Assembly (NCBI RefSeq): GCF_036250675.1
Contig: NZ_CP109592.1
Location: 6,448,001 to 6,512,000, forward strand
Direction of reading: 5' to 3'
Length of the DNA stretch: 64,000 bases
DNA from: Streptomyces sp. NBC_01689
GTDB taxonomy: Bacteria > Actinomycetota > Actinomycetes > Streptomycetales > Streptomycetaceae
Positions 25,762 through 35,052 of this stretch are shown one piece after another. Numbering within the stretch: the first letter of the stretch is position 1; every line of letters starts with the position of its first letter. The translations under genes and the position numbers were made by a program. The notes below the pieces were generated by a model. The model saw only the letters and a list, made by a program, of their open reading frames with translations. It did not search any database and was not told where the DNA came from.

Positions 25762-26493
25762 GTGGAAACCGTGATCGCAGTGATCGCCCTGCTCTTCCTG
25801 CTGTTCGTGGTCCTGGGCGCCTACGCCACGGTGAAGGCGGTCGGCGCCGCCAAGCGCGGTGTGGACCGCACGATCTCGGGGGCCCGCCGCACGGTCGAGG
25901 ACAGCACCCTTCGCGCCAGGACCTTCACCCAGTTCGGCCCGGCCGGCGAGATCGCCCGGCTGCGGCTGATGCTGCGCACCTCGATGCGGGCCACGCAGGA
26001 CGCGCTGCACGCGGGCGTGGGCGAGGACGAGTCGCTGCGGGAGTCCCTGGGGCTCTTCGAGCGCCTCAGCGCGCACGGGCGGGAGTTGGACGACGAACTC
26101 AAGCGCCTGGAGACGGAGCCGGACAAGGGCACCCTGGCCACCCGGCTTCCCGGGCTGCGCGAGCGGACCGAGCGGATCACCGGGTCCGCGGACTCGCTGC
26201 GCTGGGCCGCGCGGGACCGGGCCCGCCGGTTCGCCGAGGACGACCTGGACTCGCTGAGCGCGCAGATCGACGTCGAGGCGGGCGCGCTGCGGCACTGGAC
26301 GACCGGGCCGGAGCCGGCGTCCGCCTGGCCCGAGGCATCGGCGCCGGACGCGTCCGCTTCCGACAGCCGGACCCGGCCGCGACCCCCGCGATCACGCCCG
26401 GCCGAGGAGCCTACGCGCGCCGCCCTCACCCCGCCGGGGCGGCGTCCCACGTACCCCTGGCAGAAGAAGCCCCGCCCCGAGAGCACGACTTGA
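25762..26493 (+). CDS. Single-pass membrane-anchored coiled-coil protein, unknown function
   Basis: 243 residues from the GTG at 25762; a GTG at 25759 is equally possible. GGGAGGAGGAG sits just upstream. It opens METVIAVIALLFLLFVVLGAYATV (one N-terminal helix), then a charged helical region of about 150 residues (GVDRTISGARRTVEDSTLRARTF, IARLRLMLRTSMRATQDAL, RLSAHGRELDDELKRLETEPDKG, RERTERITGSADSLRWAARDRARRF) likely to form coiled coils in the cytoplasm, and a disordered Pro/Arg-rich end. No enzyme motif. It is a conserved streptomycete type between leuS and degV by position. Confidence 0.75.
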   Translation: METVIAVIALLFLLFVVLGAYATVKAVGAAKRGVDRTISGARRTVEDSTLRARTFTQFGPAGEIARLRLMLRTSMRATQDALHAGVGEDESLRESLGLFERLSAHGRELDDELKRLETEPDKGTLATRLPGLRERTERITGSADSLRWAARDRARRFAEDDLDSLSAQIDVEAGALRHWTTGPEPASAWPEASAPDASASDSRTRPRPPRSRPAEEPTRAALTPPGRRPTYPWQKKPRPESTT

Positions 26494-26548
26494 CCCGACC
26501 TGGACCCCAGGTGAGAGGGCCGGACTGCCGTCCGGCCGCCCCGACGGG

Positions 26549-26561
26549 TAACCTCCAGCTC
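26549..26561 (+). promoter_or_regulatory. -10 box for a leaderless degV transcript
   Basis: TAACCT at 26549-26554, then 7 nt to the ATG at 26562. Confidence 0.5.
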
Positions 26562-27407
26562 ATGTCCCGCCATGTCGCGATCGTCACCGATTCAACGGCC
26601 TACCTGCCGCCGCGGACGATGGAGCGCCACGGCATCACCGCGGTGCCCCTGACCGTGGTCCTCGGCGACCAGGCGCTCGAAGAGGGCACCGAGATCTCGG
26701 CCCGTTCGCTGGCGCAGGCACTCCAGAAGCGGCGCCCGGTGACCACGTCCCGGCCCAGCCCCGAGGTCTTCGCCGCCACCTACCGCGCGATCGCCGCGTC
26801 GGGTGCGACCGGCATCGTCTCCCTGCATCTGTCCGCCGAGTTCTCCGGCACCTACGACGCCGCGGTCCTCGCGGCACGTGAGGCGCCCGTGCCCGTGCGC
26901 GTGGTGGACACCGGCATGGTCGCGATGGCCCTCGGGTTCTGCGCGCTGTCCGCGGCCCGGTCCGCCGAGTCCGGCGGCACGGTCGACGAGGCGGTCACGG
27001 CCGCGGAGAAGCGGGCGGCCGGCACCTCCACGTACTTCTACGTCGACACCCTCGACTATCTGCGCCGCGGCGGCCGGATCGGGGCGGCGCAGGCACTGCT
27101 CGGCTCCGCGCTCGCGGTGAAGCCGCTGCTGCAGCTGGACGGCGGACGCATCGAGCTCCTGGAGAAGGTACGGACGGCCTCGAAGGCGATCGCCCGGCTG
27201 GAGGAGATCGTGGTCGAACGCGCGGGCGGCGCCGAGGTCGACATCGCCGTCCATCACCTGGCCGCCCCCGAACGGGCGTCCGCCCTCGCCGACCGCTTGC
27301 GGACACGGGTGCCGAGCCTGGCCGATCTGCATGTGAGCGAGGTCGGCGCGGTGATCGGGGCGCACACCGGGCCCGGGTTGCTGGGGGCGGTCATCTCGCC
27401 TCGGTGA
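26562..27407 (+). CDS. DegV family fatty-acid-binding protein
   Basis: 281 residues. DegV fold: N-terminal VAIVTDSTAYLPPRTMERHGITAVPLTVVLGDQALEEGTEISA with the TSRPSP segment, then IVSLHLSAEFSGTYDAA (phosphate/lipid head-group Ser) and YFYVDTLDYLRRGGRIG, KPLLQLDGGRIELLEKVRT, and the closing VIGAHTGPGLLG. Bacterial homologues are FakB-type proteins that present fatty acids to a kinase (family knowledge); no FakA-like kinase is in this window. The ATG at 26562 fits the family length and the -10 spacing; the earlier in-frame extension has no support. Confidence 0.92.
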   Translation: MSRHVAIVTDSTAYLPPRTMERHGITAVPLTVVLGDQALEEGTEISARSLAQALQKRRPVTTSRPSPEVFAATYRAIAASGATGIVSLHLSAEFSGTYDAAVLAAREAPVPVRVVDTGMVAMALGFCALSAARSAESGGTVDEAVTAAEKRAAGTSTYFYVDTLDYLRRGGRIGAAQALLGSALAVKPLLQLDGGRIELLEKVRTASKAIARLEEIVVERAGGAEVDIAVHHLAAPERASALADRLRTRVPSLADLHVSEVGAVIGAHTGPGLLGAVISPR

Positions 27408-27514
27408 AGGGTGAGGAAGTGGGGAGGGCGGTCGCGCCGTTGGTGCCGGGTGTGACTCCCACGGGTGACGGAGTTGTCCACAAGCCGCTGGTCGTCCACC
27501 GGAATTGAGCAAGA

Positions 27515-27550
27515 TCATCGCGGGACGGCGCGGTGCCGGATCCTCGACGC
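27515..27550 (+). promoter_or_regulatory. Promoter for a leaderless comEA-comEC transcript
   Basis: TTGAGC (27515-27520), 18-nt spacer, GATCCT (27539-27544), 6 nt, then ATG at 27551. The only leaderless promoter in the window with a good -35 box. Confidence 0.55.
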
Positions 27551-28744
27551 ATGGCACTTCGATCACGCTCACGCACCGCCACACCGACCAGTGGACCGGG
27601 GCGCGGTCCCGTCTCCGACGGCCGCACCCGTCATCGTCCTCCCTCTCGTCCCCGTCCTCACCCGCGAGGCCGCTCCGGCACCGAGATCCGGCGCCACGAC
27701 GCCCCGGCCGAGGCGCTCCGGCTGCGCGCGCGGGCGCTCTTCCCCGAATCGGGCCGGGAGGAGGGGGAGTCGGGGCACGGACCGCCGGTGGTGGACCGGG
27801 ACGTGGGCGCTCCCCGGGCGAGGACCTCGACGGGTCTCGGTGTCGCCGAGGGCTGGGGCGGAGACCGGTCCTCGCGGGCCGACGGAGGTCCTTCGTCCAA
27901 CAGGACGTCGTCCCAGGGGGGTTCGCCGCGGGAGACGGACGGCCGAGTGGGCACCGGTGTTCCCCCGTACGGTGCGGAGCCCGGGTGGCGGCACCGGGCC
28001 GGGCTCGCCGTACGGGAGCGGTTGCCGCTGTGGCTGCAGTCGAGGTGCGGACTGGAGCGCCGGAGCGTGGCGGCGCTGGGTGTGCTGCTCGTCGTCGCCG
28101 CCGTCTTCGCCGTGCAGCACTTCTGGACGGGCCGGACCCAGCAGGTGCGCGCCCCCGAAGAGGTACGGGCGGTCGCTCCCTCCGGCGGCGGGGAGGCGTC
28201 GGAGGGCGGGAGCGGAGCCGCGGACCCGTCCCCGGCGGCAGGCGGTCCGGCCGGACCGGCGAACAGCGCAGGACCGGTCGGCGCCGAGATCGTGGTGGAC
28301 GTCAGCGGCAAGGTGCGCGGTCCCGGACTCCGGCGCCTGCCCGCCGGGTCCCGGGTCGAGGACGCGCTGAGGGCCGCGGGCGGGGTGCGGCCGGGCGCGA
28401 ACACGGAGGGCCTCAACCGCGCGCGTCTCCTCGTGGACGGCGAACAGGTCGTCGTCGGGGCTCCCGCGCCGGTGGCGGGGACGGCCATGGGCGGTGGCTC
28501 CCTCGGGGTCGGTGGTGGGGTGGGCGGGGCCGGTTCCGGGGCCGCGCCCACCGCTCCGGTCTCCCTCAACACGGCGACGGTGGACCAGCTCGACACCCTC
28601 CCCGGTGTCGGTCCGGTCCTCGCCCGGCACATCGTCGAGTACCGCACCGAACACGGCGGCTTCCGCTCCGTCGACGAGCTCCGCGAGGTCAACGGGATCG
28701 GCGACCGCCGGTTCGCCGATCTGCAGAATCTCGTGCGACCGTGA
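27551..28744 (+). CDS. comEA: ComEA-type helix-hairpin-helix DNA-binding membrane protein
   Basis: 397 residues. A long disordered cytoplasmic N-terminus (1-170), a transmembrane helix about 175-195 (RRSVAALGVLLVVAAVFAVQHFW), then extracytoplasmic SLBB domain (about 240-305; IVVDVSGKVRGPGLRRLPAGSRVEDALRAAGGV) and a C-terminal HhH pair (about 335-395; SLNTATVDQLDTLPGVGPVLARHIVEYR, FRSVDELREVNGIGDRRFADLQNLV). ComEA binds incoming DNA at the cell surface and passes it to ComEC; most streptomycetes are not known to be naturally competent. Its last codon overlaps the comEC start. Confidence 0.93.
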   Translation: MALRSRSRTATPTSGPGRGPVSDGRTRHRPPSRPRPHPRGRSGTEIRRHDAPAEALRLRARALFPESGREEGESGHGPPVVDRDVGAPRARTSTGLGVAEGWGGDRSSRADGGPSSNRTSSQGGSPRETDGRVGTGVPPYGAEPGWRHRAGLAVRERLPLWLQSRCGLERRSVAALGVLLVVAAVFAVQHFWTGRTQQVRAPEEVRAVAPSGGGEASEGGSGAADPSPAAGGPAGPANSAGPVGAEIVVDVSGKVRGPGLRRLPAGSRVEDALRAAGGVRPGANTEGLNRARLLVDGEQVVVGAPAPVAGTAMGGGSLGVGGGVGGAGSGAAPTAPVSLNTATVDQLDTLPGVGPVLARHIVEYRTEHGGFRSVDELREVNGIGDRRFADLQNLVRP

Positions 28745-31572
28745 GCGGGCCCACGACCCCCTCGCGGCGGCGCGGTCCTGACGGGGCCCTCGCGGAGAGC
28801 CGGACCGCGCCCGAGCTCCGTGACGCGCCTGGCACCGGAGCCCTGCTCGGAGCCGGAGACCCAGCCGGGACCGGTGACCCGTCCGGGATCGGAGACCCAC
28901 CCGGGATCGGTGATCCGCGCGGGACAAGTGGCCCGTCCGGGACGAGAGACCCGGGCGGGACCGGAGGTCCACCGAGGAGCCGGGTCCGAGGTGCGTCCGG
29001 AGCCCCGCGTGCGGCCAGGAACCGTCGGGCCGTGCACGTGGCGTCGGGCAAGCGGCTGGGCAGGGCGCACCCCCGGGAGGACGGGCCGGCGGACCTGCGA
29101 CTCGTGCCGCCCGCCCTGGCGGCCTGGGCGACGGCGGCGCTGACCCTGGACGCCCCGGCCGGCCGGACCACCGGTGTGGTGGTCGGCTGCGGGGTCCTGG
29201 CCTGCGCCCTGCTGGCGGCGGGACGGACGGCCCGTACGCACGGCAGGGCCCGGCCGGGCGCACCGCCGCCGCGGCGGCCGGGGACGACGGCGCGGGCGTG
29301 GCCCAGGATCTCCGTTGCCGCCGTGCTGCTCTGCGCCGCCGCGGCAGCCGCCTCCGCGGGACTGCACGGGGCGGATGTGCGACGCGGACCGGTACCGGCC
29401 CTGGCGCGGGAGTTCGCCCACGTGCGCGTCGAGGTGGAGGTCACCTCCGACGCACGGCTCACCCGGCCCCGCGTCAAGGGCGATCACGCGGCACCGACCG
29501 CCGTGCTGCTCGATGCCGAGGTCCGCCGGGTGAGCAGGGCGGACGGGAGCGGGCGAGCCGTACGGACGCGGACGCCGGTGCTCGTGATCGTCGACGCACG
29601 GGCGCCACGGAGGATGCCCGGGCAGGCCGTCCGGAGGTCGCCCTGGCTGTCGCTCCTGCCGTCCACCCGGTTGCGGATCGCCGGCCGGCTGGCCCCCGCG
29701 CTGACGGGCGGGGACCGGGTCGCGGCGGTGCTGCGCGTGCGGGGGAGCGGACCGCCCGAGGTGGTGGGGGAGCCGTCAGGTCCGCAGCGGTTCGCCGGCC
29801 GGCTGCGCGAGGGACTGCGGCAGGCGACCGACGGGCTCGAGACGGACGCGCGGGCCCTGCTGCCGGGGCTGGTCGTGGGGGACACCGCACGGGTCGCACC
29901 CGAGCTGGACGACGCGTTCAGGGCGACGGACCTCACCCATCTGCTCGCGGTCAGCGGAGGCAACCTGACGATTCTGCTGGCCCTGTTCATCGGACCGCCC
30001 GGCCTTGCCCAGCGCGCCGAGCGACGCGGCCTCGCCCCGCGCCTCGGAGTTCCGCTACGGGCCACCGCACTGCTGGGTGGCGCGGTCACGCTCGGCTTCG
30101 TGATCGTCTGCCGACCCGATCCGAGCGTGCTGCGGGCCGCGGCCTGCGGTGCGATCACGCTGCTCGCGGTCGCCACCGGGCGTCGTAGGTCACTGATTCC
30201 CGCGCTGGCGACGGCGGTCCTGCTGCTGGTGCTGTACGACCCCTGGCTGGCCCGTAGCTACGGCTTCCTGCTCTCCGTCCTGGCGACCGGCGCCCTGCTC
30301 ACGCTCGCCCCGCGCTGGAGTGCGGCGCTGCGCGGGCGCGGGGTCCCGCCCCGGCTCGCCGAGGCGCTCGCGGCCGCGGGAGCCGCACAGGCGCTGTGCG
30401 CGCCGGTCGTCGCCGTCCTCTCGGCACGGGTGAGCCTGGTGGCGGTGCCGTGCAACCTGCTCGCGGAGCTCGCCGTCGCGCCGGCCACCGTGCTGGGATT
30501 CATGACGCTGGCGGTCGCCCCGTTCAGCCCGGCTCTCGCCAAGGCGGTCGCGTGGTGCGCGAGTTGGCCCACCCGGTGGATCGCGGACATCGCCCGAGCC
30601 GGGGCGGCTCTGCCGGGCGGGTCCGTGGACTGGCCCGGGAGCTGGCCGGGGGCGTCGCTGCTGGCCCTGGTCACGGTGGCGGTCGTGCTCCTCGGCCGAC
30701 GGATCCTGAGGCACCGGTGGGCGACCGCTGCATGTCTCGTGGTGTTCCTGCTGGCCGTGGTGCGCCCCGCACCGCTCACCCGGGTGATCACGGGATGGCC
30801 GCCGCCCGGCTGGCGGTTCGCGATGTGCGACGTGGGACAGGGCGACGCGACGGTCCTCGCGGCGGGTGACGGCACCGCGGTGGTGGTGGACGCCGGACCG
30901 GACCCGGCACGGGTCGACCGCTGCCTGACCGCGCTCGGGGTCACCCGGATCCCGCTCGTCGTCCTCACGCACTTCCACGCCGATCATGTGGCGGGGCTGC
31001 CGGGGGTGCTGCGCGGTCGTGCGGTGGGGGAGATCGAGACGACCGGCTTCGAGGAGCCGCCGGAGCAGGCCGAGTTCGTCCGGCGCGAGGCGGCCGCGCG
31101 GCGCATCACGGTGACGCGGGCGGCGGCGGGGGAGCGGCGGCGGACGGGAAGCCTCGCATGGCAGGTCCTGTGGCCCGGGCCGAGCCCGCCGGGCCCGGTC
31201 CCGAACGGTCCGAACGACGCCAGCGTCGCGCTGCTCGTACGGTCGGCGGGACTGCGGGTGCTGCTGCTCGGAGATCTCGAACCACCGGCGCAGCGCGCGC
31301 TGTTGAGGTCGCCGGTCGCCGCGGAGCTGACGGCCGTGGATGTGCTGAAGGTCGCGCATCACGGCTCGGCCTACCAGGATCCGGAACTCCTGCGAAGAGC
31401 CGCGCCCCGGATCGCCCTGATCTCCTGCGGGAGGGACAACCCGTACGGACACCCCGCTCCCGGCACGGTCGCGGCGCTGCGAGCCGGCGGCGCGGTGGTG
31501 CTGCGGACGGACGAGGACGGGGCACTGGCTGTCGTCGGTGCGGGCACGGAGCTCGGCGTGGCGAGAGACTGA
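28741..31572 (+). CDS. comEC: ComEC/Rec2 family membrane protein with MBL-fold domain
   Basis: 943 residues from the GTG at 28741 that overlaps the comEA stop; GTG at 29032 is an alternative that would remove a repetitive leader. Membrane region: two early helices (about 120-175), then the competence core from about 385 (DLTHLLAVSGGNLTILLALFIG, ARSYGFLLSVLATGALLTLAPRW and further helices to about 680). The C-terminal MBL domain (about 695-935) holds VGQGDATVLAAGDG, the metal motif LTHFHADHVAGL, LLLGDLEPPAQRALL and KVAHHGSAYQDPELL. ComEC is the DNA channel in transformation; the MBL part is thought to be a nuclease. The repetitive residues 37-78 are described separately. Confidence 0.92.
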   Translation: MSGPTTPSRRRGPDGALAESRTAPELRDAPGTGALLGAGDPAGTGDPSGIGDPPGIGDPRGTSGPSGTRDPGGTGGPPRSRVRGASGAPRAARNRRAVHVASGKRLGRAHPREDGPADLRLVPPALAAWATAALTLDAPAGRTTGVVVGCGVLACALLAAGRTARTHGRARPGAPPPRRPGTTARAWPRISVAAVLLCAAAAAASAGLHGADVRRGPVPALAREFAHVRVEVEVTSDARLTRPRVKGDHAAPTAVLLDAEVRRVSRADGSGRAVRTRTPVLVIVDARAPRRMPGQAVRRSPWLSLLPSTRLRIAGRLAPALTGGDRVAAVLRVRGSGPPEVVGEPSGPQRFAGRLREGLRQATDGLETDARALLPGLVVGDTARVAPELDDAFRATDLTHLLAVSGGNLTILLALFIGPPGLAQRAERRGLAPRLGVPLRATALLGGAVTLGFVIVCRPDPSVLRAAACGAITLLAVATGRRRSLIPALATAVLLLVLYDPWLARSYGFLLSVLATGALLTLAPRWSAALRGRGVPPRLAEALAAAGAAQALCAPVVAVLSARVSLVAVPCNLLAELAVAPATVLGFMTLAVAPFSPALAKAVAWCASWPTRWIADIARAGAALPGGSVDWPGSWPGASLLALVTVAVVLLGRRILRHRWATAACLVVFLLAVVRPAPLTRVITGWPPPGWRFAMCDVGQGDATVLAAGDGTAVVVDAGPDPARVDRCLTALGVTRIPLVVLTHFHADHVAGLPGVLRGRAVGEIETTGFEEPPEQAEFVRREAAARRITVTRAAAGERRRTGSLAWQVLWPGPSPPGPVPNGPNDASVALLVRSAGLRVLLLGDLEPPAQRALLRSPVAAELTAVDVLKVAHHGSAYQDPELLRRAAPRIALISCGRDNPYGHPAPGTVAALRAGGAVVLRTDEDGALAVVGAGTELGVARD
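28849..28974 (+). repeat. 18-bp degenerate tandem repeat in the comEC N-terminus
   Basis: Seven consecutive 18-bp units in frame, each encoding a variant of G-[TIA]-G-D-P-x. Units 2-4 are closest to each other and later ones drift. It could be a young expansion of a disordered N-terminal leader. Confidence 0.7.
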
Positions 31573-31576
31573 GGTC

Positions 31577-32404
31577 ATGAATTCCGCACAGGCTGATGCC
31601 TATCTCCGCCGGATCGGGGCCCAGCACCCGGCGTGGCCCACCTCCGGGGTGCTGCGCGATCTGCACCTCCGCCATCTCAGGACGGTGCCGTTCGAGAACC
31701 TGTCGATCCATCTGGGAGAGGGGATCGTGCTGGAGGAGAAACATCTGCTGGACAAGGTGGTGGGCGCGCGCAGGGGCGGTTTCTGCTACGAACTGAACGG
31801 ACTGTTCGGGGCGTTGCTGGGTGCGTTGGGCTTCGATGTGACGCTTCTCTCGGCCCGGGGGTACGGCGAGGACGGGCGGCTCGGGATTCCGTACGACCAT
31901 CTCGCGTTGCGGGTGCGGACGGTGGACGGGGGCGACTGGCTGGCGGACGTCGGGTTCGGGGCGCACAGTCACCTTCCGCTGGCGTTCGGGGAGCGGGGCG
32001 AACAGAGCGACCCGGGTGGCACGTTCAGGGTCGTCGAGGCGGGACCTGACGCGGCGGGAGTGCGGGGGGTCGGCGGGCGACGGGAGGCCGAGGACCTGGA
32101 CGTCATCCGGAACGGCGGACCGCAGTACCGCATGGAGGTGCGGCCGCGGGTGCTCGGCGACTTCGTGGCCGGCGCATGGTGGCACGGCACCTCACCGATG
32201 TCGCACTTCGGCCGGTCGACGGTGTGTTCGCGGGTCACGGAGGACGGGGGGCGGATCACGCTCAGCGGTCGCAGTCTGACGGTGACGGCGCCGGACGGCA
32301 CGAAGGAGGTGACGGAACAGGCCACGGACGAGGAGGTGCTGGCGGTCTACCGGGAGCGCTTCGGGATCGAACTGGACCGGGTGCCGGAGGTACGGAAGTC
32401 CTGA
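31577..32404 (+). CDS. Arylamine N-acetyltransferase
   Basis: 275 residues, ATG 4 nt after the comEC stop. NAT fold with the full catalytic triad: Cys70 in ARRGGFCYELNGLFG, His108 in IPYDHLALRV and Asp124 in WLADVGFGAH. Acetyl-CoA-dependent transfer to arylamines or hydrazines by a ping-pong mechanism through the Cys (family knowledge). Length 275 is normal. It is placed at the end of the comEA-comEC run, probably by read-through; no functional link is apparent. Confidence 0.95.
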   Translation: MNSAQADAYLRRIGAQHPAWPTSGVLRDLHLRHLRTVPFENLSIHLGEGIVLEEKHLLDKVVGARRGGFCYELNGLFGALLGALGFDVTLLSARGYGEDGRLGIPYDHLALRVRTVDGGDWLADVGFGAHSHLPLAFGERGEQSDPGGTFRVVEAGPDAAGVRGVGGRREAEDLDVIRNGGPQYRMEVRPRVLGDFVAGAWWHGTSPMSHFGRSTVCSRVTEDGGRITLSGRSLTVTAPDGTKEVTEQATDEEVLAVYRERFGIELDRVPEVRKS

Positions 32405-32611
32405 CGGGGCGGCGCCGGTGGAGGGGTGAGCCGCCAGGGAGCGGGGCGGAGAAAACAGGGGGTTCTCATAGGTCAAACGGTGCTCACGGCCGTAGTCCAG
32501 GCACATGTGCTTGATTCCCGTGTTGTACCCCCGTGTTGCCCCGAAAGCCGCACTGGTGATCGAATGCGCTCTTGTCAACAGATGTTTTCACGTGGTGCGG
32601 GAGTGTCGTAG

Positions 32612-33493
32612 ATGATCGGCCGCTGGTGGCGAAACCGAACGGACCGGGCGCAACGGACGGGTCCCCTCGCCGCGGTGCGGGTGCCGCCCAGCGCCGGAGT
32701 GCTCAGCTGCCGGGTGCTCGATCCGGTCAGCGAGCCGGTGCCGCACGCGGAGTTCACCGTCAGTGACGCCACGGGCCGCCAGGTGATGGGCGGGGGCACG
32801 GACCCGTACGGGTCGTTCGTGGCGACGGTGCCGGCCGGCGAGTACCGGCTCGCGGTGTCGGCGGAGGGGTACCGGCCCTACCGTGCGAACGCCGTCGTCG
32901 GGGAGAACGTGCTGGCCTCCCTCGGTGATGTGACGCTGCAGGTCTCCGAGCCGCCCGCCCTGCCGAGGCCGGGTGACTGGGACATCGAGCCGACGCACTC
33001 GTCGATCGCGTTCACCGCGCGGCACATCGGGCTGGCCCGGATCCACGGACGGTTCAACACGTTCGCGGGGGCGATAAGGATCGCCGAGGACATGGAGCAG
33101 TCGGCGATGCACGTGGTGATCGACGCCGCGTCCATCGACACGAACGTCAGGATGCGCGACGACCATCTGCGGTCGGCGGACTTCCTGGACGTGGCGCGTT
33201 TTCCGGCGCTGGAGTTCTACAGCGAACGCTTCGTGCACCGGGGCGGCAACCGCTGGGGGGTGACCGGGGCGCTCTCGCTGCACGGGGTGACGCGCACGAT
33301 CACGCTCGACACGGAGTACCTCGGACTCGGCAACGGGATGGATGACGAGGTGCGGGCGGCCTGCCGGGCCACGACCGAGCTGCACCGCGACGACTTCACC
33401 GTCAGCTGGCAGACGATGCTCGCGCGGGGCATCGCGGTGGTCGGGCCGAGCATCAGGATCGAGCTGGACGTGCAGATCGTCCAGAAGAGCTGA
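32612..33493 (+). CDS. YceI-domain protein with N-terminal carboxypeptidase-regulatory-like domain
   Basis: 293 residues. Residues about 25-115 look like a carboxypeptidase-regulatory-like beta-sandwich (GVLSCRVLDPVSEPVPHAEFTVSDATGRQVMGGGTDPYGSFVATVPAGEYRLAVSAEGYRPY). Residues 120-290 are a YceI lipocalin-like barrel (GDWDIEPTHSSIAFTARHIGLARIHGRFNTFAGAI, VVIDAASIDTNVRMRDDHLRSADFLDVARFPALEFYSE, VTGALSLHGVTRTITLDTEYLG). YceI proteins bind isoprenoid-like lipids. There is no clear signal peptide, so it may be cytoplasmic. The 207-bp region upstream holds no gene I can support. Confidence 0.88.
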   Translation: MIGRWWRNRTDRAQRTGPLAAVRVPPSAGVLSCRVLDPVSEPVPHAEFTVSDATGRQVMGGGTDPYGSFVATVPAGEYRLAVSAEGYRPYRANAVVGENVLASLGDVTLQVSEPPALPRPGDWDIEPTHSSIAFTARHIGLARIHGRFNTFAGAIRIAEDMEQSAMHVVIDAASIDTNVRMRDDHLRSADFLDVARFPALEFYSERFVHRGGNRWGVTGALSLHGVTRTITLDTEYLGLGNGMDDEVRAACRATTELHRDDFTVSWQTMLARGIAVVGPSIRIELDVQIVQKS

Positions 33494-33644
33494 CGGATGC
33501 GTGCGCCGACGGATGCGCCGACAGGTGCGTCGGCGGCTGTACCGGGCGGGTCCGGCGGGCGGCGCGACGCGGGGCGGCGGGCGGGAGCGGCGGCGGGCGG
33601 GACCCCGGCGTCGGTCCGGTCGGGCGTAGCGGAAAATGTCCCTC

Positions 33645-33890
33645 GTGAGTGACGTGAGACATGTGTTGGTGCTGCCGGACCGCGACGCGGCGGAAGAGGC
33701 CGCGGAGGCGGTCGGCGACCGGTTCGGGCTCGCGGAGGAGCCGCAGCTCGTCAGGGACGCGCTGGCCGGCGAGGACGACGCCGAGGACGCGCAGTGGCTG
33801 GTGGTCCTGACGGACACGGAGGAACGGCTCGACCCGAAGGAGCTGGACGACTTCGCGGCGGAGTGGGACGGCTGGCGCGAGGAGCCGTAG
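33645..33890 (+). CDS. Small acidic conserved hypothetical protein
   Basis: 81 residues from GTG at 33645, chosen because GAAAAT ends 7 nt upstream; ATG at 33636 would add three residues. Reads MSDVRHVLVLPDRDAAEEAAEAVGDRFGLAEEPQLVRDALAGEDDAEDAQWLVVLTDTEERLDPKELDDFAAEWDGWREE. It is very acidic, with an alpha/beta pattern that may be a small ACT-like or ferredoxin-like fold (inference). It lies 116 bp before holA. No known function. Confidence 0.7.
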   Translation: MSDVRHVLVLPDRDAAEEAAEAVGDRFGLAEEPQLVRDALAGEDDAEDAQWLVVLTDTEERLDPKELDDFAAEWDGWREEP

Positions 33891-34006
33891 ACCCTCGCCG
33901 GCACGGGCGGGGGGCCACGGTGCCGGGCGGGCCGCCGGTCGGACCGCCGGGCCGGGCCCGGAGCGCGCGGCGTGCGTTGTCGGTGGCGCGTGGGATGCTG
34001 TCGGGG

Positions 34007-34993
34007 ATGGCCAAGAAGACCGCACAAGACGACCCTCTCGCCCCCGTCACGCTCGCCGTGGGCCAGGAGGATCTCCTGCTCGACCGTGCCGTGCGGGAGG
34101 TGGTGGCCGCCGCCAGGGCCGCCGACGCCGACACGGACGTCCGGGACCTCGCCCCGGACCAGCTGCAGCCCGGCACGCTGGCCGAGCTGACGAGCCCGTC
34201 GCTCTTCGCGGAGCGCAAGGTCGTGGTCGTACGCAACGCGCAGGACCTGTCCGCCGACACCATCAAGGACGTGAAGGCGTATCTGGGCGCGCCGGCCGAG
34301 GAGATCACCCTCGTGCTGCTGCACGCGGGCGCGGCCAAGGGCAAGGGGCTGCTCGACGCCGCGCGCAAGGCCGGGGCCCGTGAGGTGGCGTGTCCCAAGA
34401 TGACGAAGCCGGCGGACCGGCTGGCGTTCGTGCGGGGCGAGTTCAGGACCCTGGGCAGGTCCGCGACACCGGAGGCCTGCCAGGCGCTCGTCGACTCCAT
34501 CGGGAGCGATCTGAGGGAGCTGGCGTCCGCGGTCTCCCAGCTGACCGCCGATGTCGAGGGCACGATCGACGAGGCCGTCGTCGGCCGGTACTACACCGGG
34601 CGGGCCGAGGCGTCCAGCTTCACCGTGGCCGACCGGGCCGTGGAAGGACGGGCGGCCGAGGCGCTGGAGGCACTGCGCTGGTCCTTGTCGACCGGGGTCG
34701 CCCCGGTCCTGATCACCAGCGCGCTGGCGCAGGGCGTGCGGGCGATCGGCAAGCTGTCCTCCGCGCGCGGCGGTCGGCCGGCCGACCTCGCCCGGGAGCT
34801 GGGCATGCCGCCGTGGAAGATCGACCGGGTGCGCCAGCAGATGCGGGGATGGACGCCGGACGGCGTGGCCGTCGCACTGCGGGCGGTCGCGGAGGCGGAC
34901 GCCGGGGTCAAGGGTGGCGGGGACGACCCCGAGTACGCGCTGGAGAAGGCGGTCGTGGCCATCGCCCGCGCGGCCCGCTCCCGACGGAGCTAG
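34007..34993 (+). CDS. holA: DNA polymerase III subunit delta
   Basis: 328 residues, ATG at 34007 with GATGCT 7 nt upstream. Clamp-loader delta: N-terminal domain VTLAVGQEDLLLDRAVREVVAAAR and ELTSPSLFAERKVVVVRNAQDL, central LVLLHAGAAKGKGLLDAARKAGAREVAC and SDLRELASAVSQLTAD, C-terminal collar AEALEALRWSLSTGVAPVLITSALAQGVRAIGKLSSARGG and PPWKIDRVRQQMRGW. Opens the beta sliding clamp as part of the replisome. It follows comEA-comEC at a distance, the usual bacterial neighbourhood. Confidence 0.95.
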   Translation: MAKKTAQDDPLAPVTLAVGQEDLLLDRAVREVVAAARAADADTDVRDLAPDQLQPGTLAELTSPSLFAERKVVVVRNAQDLSADTIKDVKAYLGAPAEEITLVLLHAGAAKGKGLLDAARKAGAREVACPKMTKPADRLAFVRGEFRTLGRSATPEACQALVDSIGSDLRELASAVSQLTADVEGTIDEAVVGRYYTGRAEASSFTVADRAVEGRAAEALEALRWSLSTGVAPVLITSALAQGVRAIGKLSSARGGRPADLARELGMPPWKIDRVRQQMRGWTPDGVAVALRAVAEADAGVKGGGDDPEYALEKAVVAIARAARSRRS

Positions 34994-35052
34994 AGCCCGC
35001 GGTTCCGATACCGCGGTGGTACGGCAGGGGATCGTCTGCCGCTCGATGACAC

